A DNA stretch of 33,532 bases from Fragilaria crotonensis (lineage: Eukaryota > Bacillariophyta > Fragilariophyceae > Fragilariales > Fragilariaceae), in NCBI GenBank assembly GCA_022925895.1, contig JAKSYS010000679.1, positions 1 to 33,532 of the forward strand, written 5' to 3'. The notes under the pieces were generated by a model. That model had not been told where the DNA came from. It saw nothing but the letters and a program-made list of their open reading frames with translations, and made no database searches. The first letter of the stretch is position 1. The number at the start of each line of letters is the position of its first letter. This document shows, one piece after another, positions 10,800-20,520 of the stretch. The position numbers were made by a program, and so were the translations under genes.

Positions 10800-12633
10800 A
10801 ACCTTCCTCCCTTAGCCCACATCGACGTCCACACCCTATTGTGAAAGCTGATTGGGCAAACAGCCACGGGTTGATTAAGGAAACTTTGGACTTCGATCCC
10901 ACCGTGATGGTAATGTTGTGGCGCGATTGAACGAGTTGACCCTGATCGTCTGCTTGAAAGAAAGCCCCACTCCCTTCCCACCACGAATGTCCCGGACTCT
11001 TGAGTGGCGACTCAAACCCTGTTTGCGTGAAAACGGACTCATACCGGCTCAGATAACGTTCGCGAACTTCATCAGTTGCCAGAGTGTTGAAGTCTTCCGC
11101 TTTTTGTGCATCACGAATGATCTCCTCCCACGAGATGGTTGCTAGCTTCACCTTGACGGGAATCCCAGTTGGGTTTCGCAAAGGAAGCATCAAACTCACC
11201 GCATCCGCGACTGCAGTAGGCGGAAACTCAAACACTGAGAAGAAGTCATTTTCTTGGTCGTTAGGACCACGATATATGTAATTGTCCTTCGGCTTCACCA
11301 ATTGTGGCATTGCCAATTTCGTTCGGATGACGGCATCCCTCATCGAGACTGTCAGACTTTGTGGTTCTTCCACGTCATTCGTCTTGTTATCTTCAGTGTC
11401 GGAGTATGAGTACTCCAACGTCGCCCTGAAACTCGAGGTGATCGAGTGTAAATCTAACTCGGATATGACTCTCCAAGCATCAGTGATCTCTGAATAGATA
11501 TCGAGCGTCAATCGATCAACAAGCGAGCTTCCCCGAGCACCCCCAGTTTTCTGACTCGTGGAATTGAACTTGGGTTCGTGCTCTCCCCCGGCTGCGTTAG
11601 AATCATGACTGCCACCTCCAGCCTCGTACTTGAGCCGCCCATTGCCGTACTTAAACATGGAAAAAGTAATCGCATGGTTCAAGGCATCGAGTGCTCGTTC
11701 CGTGGCGTCATCGTCCGTCCCATACTCAGATTGCTTCAAGGTTTTTGGCATTGCTCGAGCACCGCAGCCAAACGATTGGAGCAATGTCCGATTTTCAAGC
11801 CATTCCAAAGCGCATTGATAAAATGAGGGGTACACTGGATAGTGCTCAGGAATTTCGATTTCGTGGAAAGTATCGAGTAGATCTTGCATAGTCGGGCAAA
11901 TGATCGAAGTATGAAGTGTCCCGATTTCCACGGCACCTCTATCGGTAGGAACTGACGAACCTGAATTGACGGAACTATTCGGCCTCCTGAGATCAATATA
12001 GAACCATGGGTTGCAACTCACAATATCTCGAAGGACAACATCCCTCGAGAAGGAAGAGCTTAGATAGAGCGGGACGCCGGATGCGCCTGCGGGGGAAATC
12101 CAAGTAGTGAGGTTGGCGTTCGGCGGCAACTCCGGGGATGGCGAAATCGAAATGCCTGTCTTGTTTCTATTAAGGTCGAGCGATCCAAATGTTTGAAACA
12201 ATCGGAGGGGGACCTCAACTACTTCGCCACTGTACTGATGACTGAACTTATCGTCGTTCTGCCAGGACCTCACTTGCCCAATCCAATCCAGACCGTGCGA
12301 CAACTTCAGCTGTCCGAGAAGGGCTTCAAAGGTAACAATAATTGGGGATACTTGCCCATGGTCAGTGGAGATGACAAGACCAGTGGACAGGAAAGGAGTG
12401 ACATCCTTGCTTAAACTGTCTTTCTCAGGTGCTCTGATTTTGACATCAAATCTCGCCACGCCACCTGGAGGAATAGTTACAGGGGCCTGCTTCAGATACA
12501 TCATGTTTGCGGACCTAGGATATGAAGATATGTCGGTCAAAAAGTTTGGGTCGCATACGGTGTTGCTGTGCGCAACCACTCCGTCGTCTGAGAGAAGAAG
12601 TGGTCCAGGCCAACCTTGAACTCTCTCCTCCAC
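10594..12633 (-). CDS. TMEM131: TMEM131-family block 3: luminal middle part
   Basis: About 690 residues, open from about 12687 and without its own ATG at the edge. Early on it carries the pattern VTIPPGGVARFDVKI followed by SPIIVTFEALLGQLKL, typical of a PapD/ASPM-like module. Adding one A to the A4 run near 12655 joins block 2 to this frame as DEKNPSNYIKVEERV. Multiple predicted N-glycosylation sites fit a luminal location. The coding content becomes doubtful after about 10790, where the next frame takes over. Confidence 0.72.
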   Translation of the reverse strand: MEERVQGWPGPLLLSDDGVVAHSNTVCDPNFLTDISSYPRSANMMYLKQAPVTIPPGGVARFDVKIRAPEKDSLSKDVTPFLSTGLVISTDHGQVSPIIVTFEALLGQLKLSHGLDWIGQVRSWQNDDKFSHQYSGEVVEVPLRLFQTFGSLDLNRNKTGISISPSPELPPNANLTTWISPAGASGVPLYLSSSFSRDVVLRDIVSCNPWFYIDLRRPNSSVNSGSSVPTDRGAVEIGTLHTSIICPTMQDLLDTFHEIEIPEHYPVYPSFYQCALEWLENRTLLQSFGCGARAMPKTLKQSEYGTDDDATERALDALNHAITFSMFKYGNGRLKYEAGGGSHDSNAAGGEHEPKFNSTSQKTGGARGSSLVDRLTLDIYSEITDAWRVISELDLHSITSSFRATLEYSYSDTEDNKTNDVEEPQSLTVSMRDAVIRTKLAMPQLVKPKDNYIYRGPNDQENDFFSVFEFPPTAVADAVSLMLPLRNPTGIPVKVKLATISWEEIIRDAQKAEDFNTLATDEVRERYLSRYESVFTQTGFESPLKSPGHSWWEGSGAFFQADDQGQLVQSRHNITITVGSKSKVSLINPWLFAQSAFTIGCGRRCGLREEGYEGNVFESGLRKTSPIGASAAAGAALVGRPRAEAVKDEASDNVEPTLGRRNCFRRCRPASFRHSVLCV
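10680..10788 (-). other. Candidate intron between TMEM131 blocks 3 and 4
   Basis: On the minus strand a GTATTC donor at 10788 and a GCGTCAG acceptor at 10680 define a 109-nt intron that restores the frame. Using the acceptor GGTGCAG instead gives 61 nt, also in frame. This is the only TMEM131 junction whose shift has the opposite sign to the others, which fits splicing better than a lost base. The donor is weak. Confidence 0.4.
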
Positions 12634-12635
12634 CT

Positions 12636-13820
12636 TTATGTAGTTTGAAGGATTTTCTCGTCTCCGTCACACCCGCTCATTTTCTCAGAGTAAAAGCTCA
12701 ATGGATGCACGTCAGCGTGGAATCTTGCTTTCGCTCGTTTTTTGAAGAGCGAACGCAAGATGGGCAACCGGGAAGTCGCCCGTGGGCTAACTTCAATGGC
12801 ATCGCGGTGAGGCAAGAAGTTGAAGAATGACAACGCGAAGTCGCTGTTCATGAGGAAGTTCTTCAAACCCTCTCGAGAGTGGGAAAGCCAGGCTCCAACC
12901 CCTATGCGATCCAATTCGGGAGGAACTTGGTGCGGAAGGAAATCCAATATGCTGTTCCCATCACCACGAAGCCGGGACGTCTCTCGTGAAATCGAGATAC
13001 GCATACCTTCCACCTCACCCACGTCCATGAAAACCTGCACAGGCACAGGATTATGGTTTGTCAATTGAAGAGGCATGGTAAGCGTTTCGCCGTACGCAAT
13101 TGCCCCGGCGTGCATTATTATCGGATCAACGAAGCCCTCGCGCTCATAAACCCCTTCTTCTGTCACGTTGGCCAAATTCATAACGTACTCGCGGAAGAGA
13201 CTCGCAGCCGAGGTCCATCTCCCAAACATTGACTTTCGACGCAGATGTTTCAGCAAAGTTGACCCTAAAGTGCTGGATTCGAACCACGACATGGCTCGAT
13301 CAAAACCGACGATCAAAGACGCAGCGATGACGTACTCCTTCCCGCGAGGGGTGAATGGGAAGTCGGAAACGCCGTCGTTTCTAACGTGAACACCTGGATC
13401 ACCAGTTGACACTTCGAGTTTTCCTGTAAATACGATGAGGTCTATGACATGCTCACCTGTGTGTATTGGTTCTGTTTCAAAAGTCAGCAAACATACGGTG
13501 GGGTGGATGACATTCAGCAGTTCGCCTTTGCCTTCACGCCGCCGAAATTGATCTCGATACAAGCTGAAGTCGTAGTCCACTTTAATGCCTCCAACGTCAT
13601 TCGACTCTCCTTGCTCGGGCGACAACGGAGCGAGAGTAGTGACTTTAAATCTTTCACAAACCCTGGAATGTGGATCGCGTTTGTCCTGTTCAATTCTCAA
13701 CTTCGCTATTTTGAGGGGGGTTTTAGAGAGGGTAACAATGCGAACAGTGTGACTCATACCCTCCAGATCATAGTCGTACATCCGACCTCTTATACCAGGC
13801 CAATACGACCAGTCGCGCAA
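12636..13820 (-). CDS. TMEM131: TMEM131-family block 2: luminal middle part
   Basis: About 400 residues, open from about 13850. It opens with PLDLRDWSYWPGIRG and holds further beta-rich modules, for example the PLQLTNHNPVPVQVFMDVGE stretch (about 13080-13020). It has no ATG start of its own at the upstream edge. Reading from block 1 is continuous if the T5 run at about 13840-13850 (as read on the minus strand) has one more T. It ends at a TAA at 12636, next to the shift into block 3. Confidence 0.72.
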   Translation of the reverse strand: MRDWSYWPGIRGRMYDYDLEGMSHTVRIVTLSKTPLKIAKLRIEQDKRDPHSRVCERFKVTTLAPLSPEQGESNDVGGIKVDYDFSLYRDQFRRREGKGELLNVIHPTVCLLTFETEPIHTGEHVIDLIVFTGKLEVSTGDPGVHVRNDGVSDFPFTPRGKEYVIAASLIVGFDRAMSWFESSTLGSTLLKHLRRKSMFGRWTSAASLFREYVMNLANVTEEGVYEREGFVDPIIMHAGAIAYGETLTMPLQLTNHNPVPVQVFMDVGEVEGMRISISRETSRLRGDGNSILDFLPHQVPPELDRIGVGAWLSHSREGLKNFLMNSDFALSFFNFLPHRDAIEVSPRATSRLPILRSLFKKRAKARFHADVHPLSFYSEKMSGCDGDEKILQTT

Positions 13821-15931
13821 ATCAAGCGGCTCAAAGGAAAGAAAAAGGCATCAACGGCGTCAATTTCAGCGGCAGCAGCAACGACGTCATGTCGAAGATG
13901 AACATGGGGCGATGTGGAGTTCGCCATCACCGCGTACAACCGTCCATCTACCAACTTCACTGTCCACGGAATCTCCACCATCACATTTTCACTGTTGTAT
14001 GGGTTACGCTTCATGAGTCCTAACCACTCCTCATGCGAAGACTTGATATCTGTTGTCGCTGTCACTACGACACTTCCGGTCACCTCGATCAACCCGCCTT
14101 CACTACGCAAATAATCCATCGTCGAGTTGCTGTCGATCCGGACCTCGAGTTGCATGGCATCTGTCCAGATGGAATTCCTGTCAATTATTCCTGACTCTTT
14201 GCATTCTAGGTATTCGGAGCCCTCGTCCCCGTCCAATCGTGTCCTCGCATCGCACGAAGGCTCGAGGTTGGATTTCAAATTTACTTGTGTACCAGTCCTG
14301 TTCAGGACCTTCGCCTTGTCTTCGTCAATTAAAAGGGATATCCTCATGACTTTGACGGCTGCAGATGCGATATTTTGGATAGAAACCATAATCTTTTCAT
14401 TGACAGAGACGTAGGGAACTAAATCCGCCGACAACGTCTCAGGTCTGGCTTTCAACTTCGACAGTTTAGGCTTCAGTAGCCGTTGCTTTCTGTTGTCGTA
14501 TTCAGTTTGTCTATCAGCCTCCTGCTGCAAGTGTTCAATAGTCAAGTACCATTCCAATAATATAAACAGGGTATCTTGCTCTGTTTTCACTTGCAGGTAA
14601 CCCAAATTGATATCGAGTTGTGAATAGTCGATTTGCCACGGATCGCCAGGTCGTTTAGGTTTCAGCATCCAATTTAACGGAAAATCGGCATTCAATGGGC
14701 AGACTGTGGTTACGTATTGGGTCTCACCATGCTTCACAACCTGTACTTCACCACCTGCGTCGTTTCTTAATCTCGTGGCGTTTCGCAATGGACCATCCAG
14801 GTCAAGGTTGAACAACGCAACAGAATCAGGTTTGGATATCGTCACCTCCGATATATGAAGTGCCTCCGTCCGCGGATTGTAAAGATACAAATCGTAACAG
14901 TCGTTCGAGGGTAGAACAGACACCTGTTCTCCTTTGGATCTATCAACCGTCTTCCAACGAAGTGCACCCGACGTCGTTTCCCTTTTCGAAGTGATTGGAG
15001 GAGGACGAAATCGAATTCTTTCTGGAACTCGATAGTGATTGGAACGCACGCTGGATGCCGATAACGGCACCACGCTTGTTCCACGGCTGGTTTCGACCAG
15101 TATTGAAGTATGAACTTCGTACAATTTCCCTTTGCTGCGACTTGTCTTCCTGTTGTAATCAAGATTGTTGCGTCTGTGCTCCAAACACGGCTGTCCTTCT
15201 AACGCTTCGTTCCCCACCAAATGCGCTAAATCGGTATGCTGATATGTACTGAGAAGTGGGGCTGAATCTCGACTATAAGCAGCTTCTGGTTGTTCCGGAA
15301 TATCAAGTTCATCGTGAGGATAGCGAGGCAGAAAGGTAAGGGGGACAATCGCCACGGCACCAGGTTCTAATCTGAGTGCTTCTACTCGAGAGATGTGAAG
15401 TTGTTGTGGTATGGGCTCCCATATTACGTTTCCTTCGAACTCTGTCGTCTCAATAGCGATTCCCACCGACTGAATGACGATAGGCTCCGCCGGATGCTGT
15501 TGAGCAATTAGGTATGAAGAAGGGCGATGAAGAAAGTGAGATCGTTGTTTGCATGACACTTCAAGACTTTTCAAGTGATACCAATTAACTAAACACAAAA
15601 CGTAAGCGGACAAGCCAATCATAGTTGTCAGGCGTGGAGGCATAAAGGTTGTCGACCGTGTGGCAAACCCGTGAACAATGTTCGATAGCTCGGTCGTTCG
15701 GATCCTCCGAAAAACAACGACCATGATAGAGCAATTCTTTATGCGAACGCGCATTGATCTCGTACGACTCACAATGTTCAGAATCTCGACTTGAGAAAAG
15801 GCATGAATCCCAGCCAGAACTCCCTTCAGGACTTCACTTCGAGTCGTTATCCGCAGCTGAAGGCTGTCGTTCGCCATGATGACTGCACTGCACCCCAACA
15901 GCACTACGCTGAGGAGACGGGGCAATCTCAT
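13790..15931 (-). CDS. TMEM131: TMEM131-family block 1: signal peptide and N-terminal luminal domains
   Basis: The open frame begins at 16039, but the Met at 15931 (MRLPRLLSVVLLGCSAVIM) starts a good signal peptide and is the preferred start. About 713 residues follow. A second hydrophobic stretch (about 15640-15590) could hint at an unrecognised intron or frame problem near the N-terminus. The core (about 14990-13930) contains the family pattern: LYLYNPRTEALHISEVTI, then GYLQVKTEQDTLFILLEWY, then VMVEIPWTVKLVDGRLYA. These are PapD-like immunoglobulin-fold modules. Several N-x-S/T sites fit a luminal location. The frame runs into a stop at 13790 just after the shift to the next block. Confidence 0.75.
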   Translation of the reverse strand: MRLPRLLSVVLLGCSAVIMANDSLQLRITTRSEVLKGVLAGIHAFSQVEILNIVSRTRSMRVRIKNCSIMVVVFRRIRTTELSNIVHGFATRSTTFMPPRLTTMIGLSAYVLCLVNWYHLKSLEVSCKQRSHFLHRPSSYLIAQQHPAEPIVIQSVGIAIETTEFEGNVIWEPIPQQLHISRVEALRLEPGAVAIVPLTFLPRYPHDELDIPEQPEAAYSRDSAPLLSTYQHTDLAHLVGNEALEGQPCLEHRRNNLDYNRKTSRSKGKLYEVHTSILVETSRGTSVVPLSASSVRSNHYRVPERIRFRPPPITSKRETTSGALRWKTVDRSKGEQVSVLPSNDCYDLYLYNPRTEALHISEVTISKPDSVALFNLDLDGPLRNATRLRNDAGGEVQVVKHGETQYVTTVCPLNADFPLNWMLKPKRPGDPWQIDYSQLDINLGYLQVKTEQDTLFILLEWYLTIEHLQQEADRQTEYDNRKQRLLKPKLSKLKARPETLSADLVPYVSVNEKIMVSIQNIASAAVKVMRISLLIDEDKAKVLNRTGTQVNLKSNLEPSCDARTRLDGDEGSEYLECKESGIIDRNSIWTDAMQLEVRIDSNSTMDYLRSEGGLIEVTGSVVVTATTDIKSSHEEWLGLMKRNPYNSENVMVEIPWTVKLVDGRLYAVMANSTSPHVHLRHDVVAAAAEIDAVDAFFFPLSRLICATGRIGLV

Positions 15932-17105
15932 GACTGCTATATACTGTCGTGTTTCAATCCTTCTCTGATTGATCCTTCTAGGTCTAGATCGATCCTTGGT
16001 GAGAAAGGCTATGTCGACTTCATATTTCGAGTCGCACAAACAGCGGCTTCGGCGGAATTACACGGTACGCCTAGTCTAGTAGAGTACCAGGTATCCAGTA
16101 TGGGCATACTTGGCAGGAGTATCGTCGATCAGTACTGGAGTATATCATTTACTGGACAATGGACAAGTATCATTCATTTATTGGATCACATCGATCATGT
16201 TTGTCATGAAGTCGAATACAGGTATTCATAAATAAATAGACATTTTATTAATATCATTGTGCTGTAGTTGTACAGTTGTACCAGGGACAGTACCAGGTCC
16301 TCAAGTACTGGTACAAGCGACAAGTACCGGTACGCACATGTGGATTCTATTCATATATGTACTGTATGCATATGACTTATTAGTATGATATAACATACAC
16401 AGCACATCGTACCTGGGACACGTGTATGTGCGTATGCAAATATGACGTTAATAAACTCGAGAGATGAGAATGAGCGTCTGGCCGCCCTACATGACGTTTC
16501 TTGTTCGAATGAGGCTTTCATCTTCCGGGTTGCTTTCGCTGTCCATGGGCGCGGGTCGATCGTATCCCGTCACATCCATTCGTTCCATCGATGTGCCTTT
16601 ACTCATATCTCTCAAGCTGCGCTTCGAGTACTAGGTAGTACTCTGATGTCTGATGGTAGTTCACAATCAAATATAATTGTCCATATTGGAGACTGTGTTG
16701 GAGACGGATATTAGAGGCACAATTATCGTAGCTGGTACCATGGCCCTTGACTCTCCCTTCACCACGCTGGATGCATGATGAATGTGTGGACTGTGGACGT
16801 CTTTATTGCTGTAGTCGGTAGAGTGAATTCAGTAAGTCGCCCCCAAAATCAACCTTGCCTTCCTCGTTCAGTTTCCGAGATGAATCATGATAACATTACA
16901 CCATCTTTCGACCGATTTAGAGCTTAATCGGCTCTCTGAGAGACAGACTGTTATTCCCAACATGTTCTGAGAAACTATGTTCGCGCATTCGCTTTTGCAT
17001 AGTTACAACCGACCGACTGTCACGTGAATAACGAACCAAGGTGCTCAATTACTGACACTTGTACCCGCGTATGATCTCAACATCTCAACAGAGCGCTGTT
17101 CCACA
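15932..17105. promoter_or_regulatory. Divergent intergenic region, TMEM131-family / nitrilase
   Basis: About 1.17 kb between two gene starts that face away from each other, so it should hold both promoters. It contains a dense GTAC tract (16270-16333, seven copies), many TACT/AGTA words, and an AT-rich stretch near 16230-16260. No convincing coding sequence is present; the open frames at 15791-16231 and 16442-16714 look like chance. Confidence 0.55.
16270..16333. repeat. GTAC-dense tract, seven copies in 64 bp
   Basis: Seven GTAC tetramers start at 16270, 16278, 16290, 16305, 16311, 16324 and 16330, several as GTACC/GGTAC mirror pairs. GTAC is palindromic and would be expected about once per 256 bp at even composition. 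Confidence 0.75.
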
Positions 17106-17948
17106 ATGACGGTATTGAGGATTGGGGCAGTTCAACCACCATTGCGCCAAGAGGACCAAGATCCAGTTGAGTATACTAGAAATCAAGTCTTGCCGTTGCT
17201 CATGTCCCGTACAGACGTCGACATTTTTGTCTTGCCCGAGCTCTGCCCCATTGGCTACATACAGCATACCTTGGACCACTACTTGGACGATCGCGATGTT
17301 CAGAGAAAGATTGACAAACTCATGAGTGATGCTGCTCGCGGCCTTGGCGCATTCATCGCGTACGGTCGGATTGGTGATTCGTCGTCATCATCTGACCATG
17401 ATTGCCGACGTGGTGATATGCCGCCGTTGACTCGGACGATCGAACATGTGATTCTGGACGAATCTGGACTCGTTGTGGCATCGTATAGCAAAATGCTACT
17501 CTGCCATTACGGTGACTGTGCCGAAACGCGGTACTTTACCGCCGGCACCGAGTTGTGCAGCTTTGAATGCCGCGGCTTTAGGTTGGGCATTCTGATTTGT
17601 GCCGATATGCGCAACCCGCTTATGGCACGACGACTTGTCGCCGAGTCTCATCACATGGTGGACGTTGTACTCCAGCCGGCGGCGTTTTCACGCGACTTTA
17701 GTTTCCGGACCTGGAAGAGCTTTCGAGAGACACGTGCTGTTGAAAACTCGATCTACTGGGTGGGTGTCAATTATGCAGGTGCCTACTACGGGAACTCGTC
17801 GTTCAATCCACCATGGATCGATGAAGACAGCGAGCCAATAGTGCTGGGGATGAAGGAAGGAGTGTTGGTTGGGACCGTTGAGCGTTCGATTCTGGATCAT
17901 GTGCGCTCTACCATGCCGTACTATCAAATTTTGATGGTTTCCTCATGA
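17106..17948 (+). CDS. Carbon-nitrogen hydrolase (nitrilase superfamily)
   Basis: A 280-residue, single-frame protein with all three catalytic residues of the nitrilase superfamily: E45 in LPELCPIGY, K129 in YSKMLLC and C165 in GILICADMRNP. The family hydrolyses or transfers C-N bonds (amides, nitriles, N-carbamoyl compounds), and length and order match a single-domain cytosolic enzyme. The sequence around the cysteine (CADMRNP) resembles the omega-amidase/carbamoylase/aliphatic amidase type more than true nitrilases, but the substrate cannot be fixed. There is no targeting peptide. It converges on the F-box gene with 303 bp between stops. Confidence 0.9.
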   Translation: MTVLRIGAVQPPLRQEDQDPVEYTRNQVLPLLMSRTDVDIFVLPELCPIGYIQHTLDHYLDDRDVQRKIDKLMSDAARGLGAFIAYGRIGDSSSSSDHDCRRGDMPPLTRTIEHVILDESGLVVASYSKMLLCHYGDCAETRYFTAGTELCSFECRGFRLGILICADMRNPLMARRLVAESHHMVDVVLQPAAFSRDFSFRTWKSFRETRAVENSIYWVGVNYAGAYYGNSSFNPPWIDEDSEPIVLGMKEGVLVGTVERSILDHVRSTMPYYQILMVSS

Positions 17949-18251
17949 TGAATGCAACAGCCGATGAGCTTAACTACTGATAGATACATTTCAGTTTCGT
18001 TAACTAGCAGCAATGCCTTTCCTCTAGACATTAAAAGGACTAAGCTGCATTCAAGGCAGCTCTAAGAGGTCATACTTGTCCAGCAAGGACACTCCGTGTC
18101 ACGGCTACGAATTCATAGAGGTGTCAGGAGCCGGCATAAATAATATCTGAGTCACTTCGACTTCCTACAACCACCAACAAATAACAACATAGCGATCAGG
18201 ATTGTCCACAGGTGGGAGAATCAGGTGTGCGCAGGCAATGCGACGCGTTCT
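17949..18251. other. Convergent 3' intergenic region, nitrilase / F-box gene
   Basis: This 303-bp stretch lies between two convergent stop codons and should contain both 3' untranslated regions. I see no gene, repeat or RNA element in it. Confidence 0.6.
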
Positions 18252-19769
18252 TCAATATTCCAAGCTTGAAACAGGAGGCTTCTTCAGTGAACCAATCTTT
18301 TTGGTTCTTGTACAGTGCCGAACAGACAAATCATAGTTGTGACTCGATGGATCGCACGCACGACAAGGCAAGGTGCTCCAGCATATATTGTCGCCACCCA
18401 CAGAGAAGCGAAGGTCAAACGTTGGTTGGATATCTGGCCACGACTTCTCCAGAGCGGTGAATTCCTCATCTGTCAAAATCTCCACCACCACACTGTTTTC
18501 CATATCAAGCAACTCGTTATTGGAGACTGCCGGGCGCGTAGGTGTTTGTGGCCGCAGAACTGCCAGCGACAACGCACGCTGAGCATCAAGTTCTTGTTGT
18601 GAGACACCCGCTGCTCGAAGCGCATTCCACGTTTCAGCATCAACAGGGTTCATTCCCACCGGCAGGCCAGCAGGGGAACGAGACGAAGTCGCATTTGTTG
18701 CCCCGGTGGTGCTGGCGGCACCCTCAGCTTTCGTTGCCCAAAGATGGCTTGTCTCTCCGTAAAGGTAGGCTTCTAAATGGGGCGGGATGAGCGGTAAACT
18801 ATGTTCAACGCACAATAAGTCGGAGGCATCAGGGGCGCGAGGCGCGTCACCTTCTCCGGTCTTTAGATACCGCCGCCAACTGTGAAGCCAAGCCCGCGGC
18901 AAAACATGATAGAGGCCTGGTAGAAGCGGGCCTTCGCTGACCATACTCTGTGTCGGAACACCACGAGTACGGGTGTAGACACCGCGCACGACGGAGGAAG
19001 CAAGAGGCTTGCGACGCTCTTCCTTCTCTTGCTCTTCTCGTTGCTTCAATTCAAGTTTGGCAGTTTCTCCTTCGACTCGGCACTGAAGACATTCCCCTGA
19101 TTCGGTATCCATAGATACCGAATCCGGATATAGCCTTTTAAGGACTTTCCAAGCCTGTTTATCGAGAAGCCGGCGACGACCTCGGGCATTTCGAGTCGAT
19201 GGACAGTGCTGCAATTTATCATGACAGCACATCAAATCGGAGTTGACGTTGGGCCATGGAGGGCTCACATCCGAAAGACGACGATTCCTCACGCGCATCT
19301 TCTTTTTGGACATCTTCTTTTGATTCTTCTTGGAGGAAGCCTCACTGCGCTGCTTCTGTTCCTCCTGTTGCACCTCGAGCCACTTGAGTGCTGTTTTGCA
19401 CCAGGACTTGCTGACATAAAAGCCTCCCCTCGAGGGCTCAGGCCGACTCAAAACACGGGCCACGACCAGCCATTCCATGTTTCGTAGTGATTCAAAAGTG
19501 TATTCACAGCCCTCAAGTTCGAAGCCTTTAGTCAGCTCTGTAGGATAGACACGTTCTGCCGTTTCTTTGATGACTTTGTGAACTAAAGTCTTCGACGCAA
19601 ATGTTCGACATGTCTGATGAAGAGCGGATAGATCATAGGCCCTAAGAAACGTCAAAATGTTAACATGCAAATCACTTGGTAGTTGATCCAATGCGGGCGG
19701 TGACATTGGTGGAACTGGCTTGGACATGGCGATGGTGGAATGCACCAGGAAGAGACGGTGTAGCAGCAA
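18252..19769 (-). CDS. F-box protein with USP48-like DUSP modules
   Basis: A 505-residue protein; Met15 (19727) is a likely alternative start. An F-box spans residues 28-62 (LDQLPSDLHVNILTFLRAYD), expected to bind Skp1 in an SCF ubiquitin ligase. After it come DUSP-type modules: FYVSKSWCKTALKWLE at 117-132 with NSDLMCCHD at 176-184, and LYHVLPRAWLHSWRRYLKTG at 286-305 with LLCVEHSLPLIPPHL at 318-332. A third half-module near the C-terminus (EILTDEEFTALEKSWP) completes the pattern. DUSP domains are known from deubiquitinases such as USP48, but no USP catalytic domain is visible. A Lys/Glu-rich coiled region lies at 136-165 and 235-255. Confidence 0.75.
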   Translation of the reverse strand: MLLHRLFLVHSTIAMSKPVPPMSPPALDQLPSDLHVNILTFLRAYDLSALHQTCRTFASKTLVHKVIKETAERVYPTELTKGFELEGCEYTFESLRNMEWLVVARVLSRPEPSRGGFYVSKSWCKTALKWLEVQQEEQKQRSEASSKKNQKKMSKKKMRVRNRRLSDVSPPWPNVNSDLMCCHDKLQHCPSTRNARGRRRLLDKQAWKVLKRLYPDSVSMDTESGECLQCRVEGETAKLELKQREEQEKEERRKPLASSVVRGVYTRTRGVPTQSMVSEGPLLPGLYHVLPRAWLHSWRRYLKTGEGDAPRAPDASDLLCVEHSLPLIPPHLEAYLYGETSHLWATKAEGAASTTGATNATSSRSPAGLPVGMNPVDAETWNALRAAGVSQQELDAQRALSLAVLRPQTPTRPAVSNNELLDMENSVVVEILTDEEFTALEKSWPDIQPTFDLRFSVGGDNICWSTLPCRACDPSSHNYDLSVRHCTRTKKIGSLKKPPVSSLEY

Positions 19770-20257
19770 ATATATTTGGATTCGCTGAAAAGGGACTTGT
19801 ATTCAAAATATCGACGTCGAATACAGAAAACAAAATATAAATTGATAAATGCTGCGTTTGTCTTGCGAAAAGTTGGTTCTTGATGCAGCGACAAGACGTC
19901 TCACGAGCAAGTTGAACCAAAGGTAACCAATGGTGCCTGAATACTCGAGAGAGCGTCGATCGTCGAAAAGAACTACAACAAAGAACTCAACCGCCCAGTC
20001 GTTGCACTGTGCAACACCGTTTGAATGACAACCGGAATTGTGAATCGAAGCTAACGTGCAGAATTCAAGCAAGAGAATCTTGACTCAAAATCATGACGTC
20101 GATCCGTTCGAATCCAGTCCTACCAAAAAAAGAATTTCCTTCGGAATCCGTGAATTTCTTGATGATATATCTTGAGAAGATTCCTGCTTATCAAGTGTTC
20201 AAGTGGCGGATGGCGGATGACGTGTGATCGATTGTGTGACGATCGCTGTGACATTCG

Positions 20258-20360
20258 GTACAGTACGAGTATTTGTACTGTAGTAGAGAACACAGTACAC
20301 GTTACAAGTACAAGTACCATGTCTACATACTGGTTACCACAGGGGTATAGTACCTGGTAC
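20258..20360. repeat. GTAC-dense tract, eight copies in about 103 bp
   Basis: GTAC occurs at 20258, 20263, 20275, 20295, 20308, 20314, 20350 and 20357, often inside TAC/GTA mirror words such as GTACAGTAC. This is the same motif style as the tract at 16270-16333. Confidence 0.7.
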
Positions 20361-20520
20361 TACTACAGACTCCCAGTTCTCCGTTCTCACTATTCCAATT
20401 GTATCATACATAACGAGGACACGCTGGACGTGGGTTGCGCGAGACATTCTCTCATCCTGAATGGCGGCCGAGGGACAGACACCACTGTCGAATGGAATTA
20501 GATGTATGATGCCATCATGC

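Larger units (their letters stand above)
7402..15931 (-). other. TMEM131: TMEM131-family gene, whole locus read across five frames
   Basis: Five consecutive minus-strand coding blocks make one gene for a type I membrane protein of roughly 2,800-2,900 residues. The order is signal peptide, a long luminal region of beta-rich PapD-like modules, one membrane helix near 9540-9443, and a long disordered cytosolic tail ending at 7402. In animals TMEM131 binds procollagen through its luminal PapD-like domains and TRAPPC8 through its tail, promoting ER-to-Golgi secretion; a secretory role here is inference. Animal TMEM131 is about 1,880 residues, so this homologue is large. Blocks meet at about 13835, 12665, 10680-10790 and 8910. 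Three of the joins need one added base; one may be an intron. Confidence 0.75.

Noticed and set aside
12636-13850. Programmed -1 ribosomal frameshifting as the cause of the TMEM131 and RING breaks
   Set aside because: The shift sign fits, but none of the four sites has a proper X XXY YYZ slippery heptamer in the zero frame, and three such events in one gene would be extraordinary.
20106-20115. tRNA-like B-box GTTCGAATCC here, near 26640 and near 27110
   Set aside because: The flanking bases do not form a T-arm stem and no acceptor or anticodon arm is present at any of the three places.
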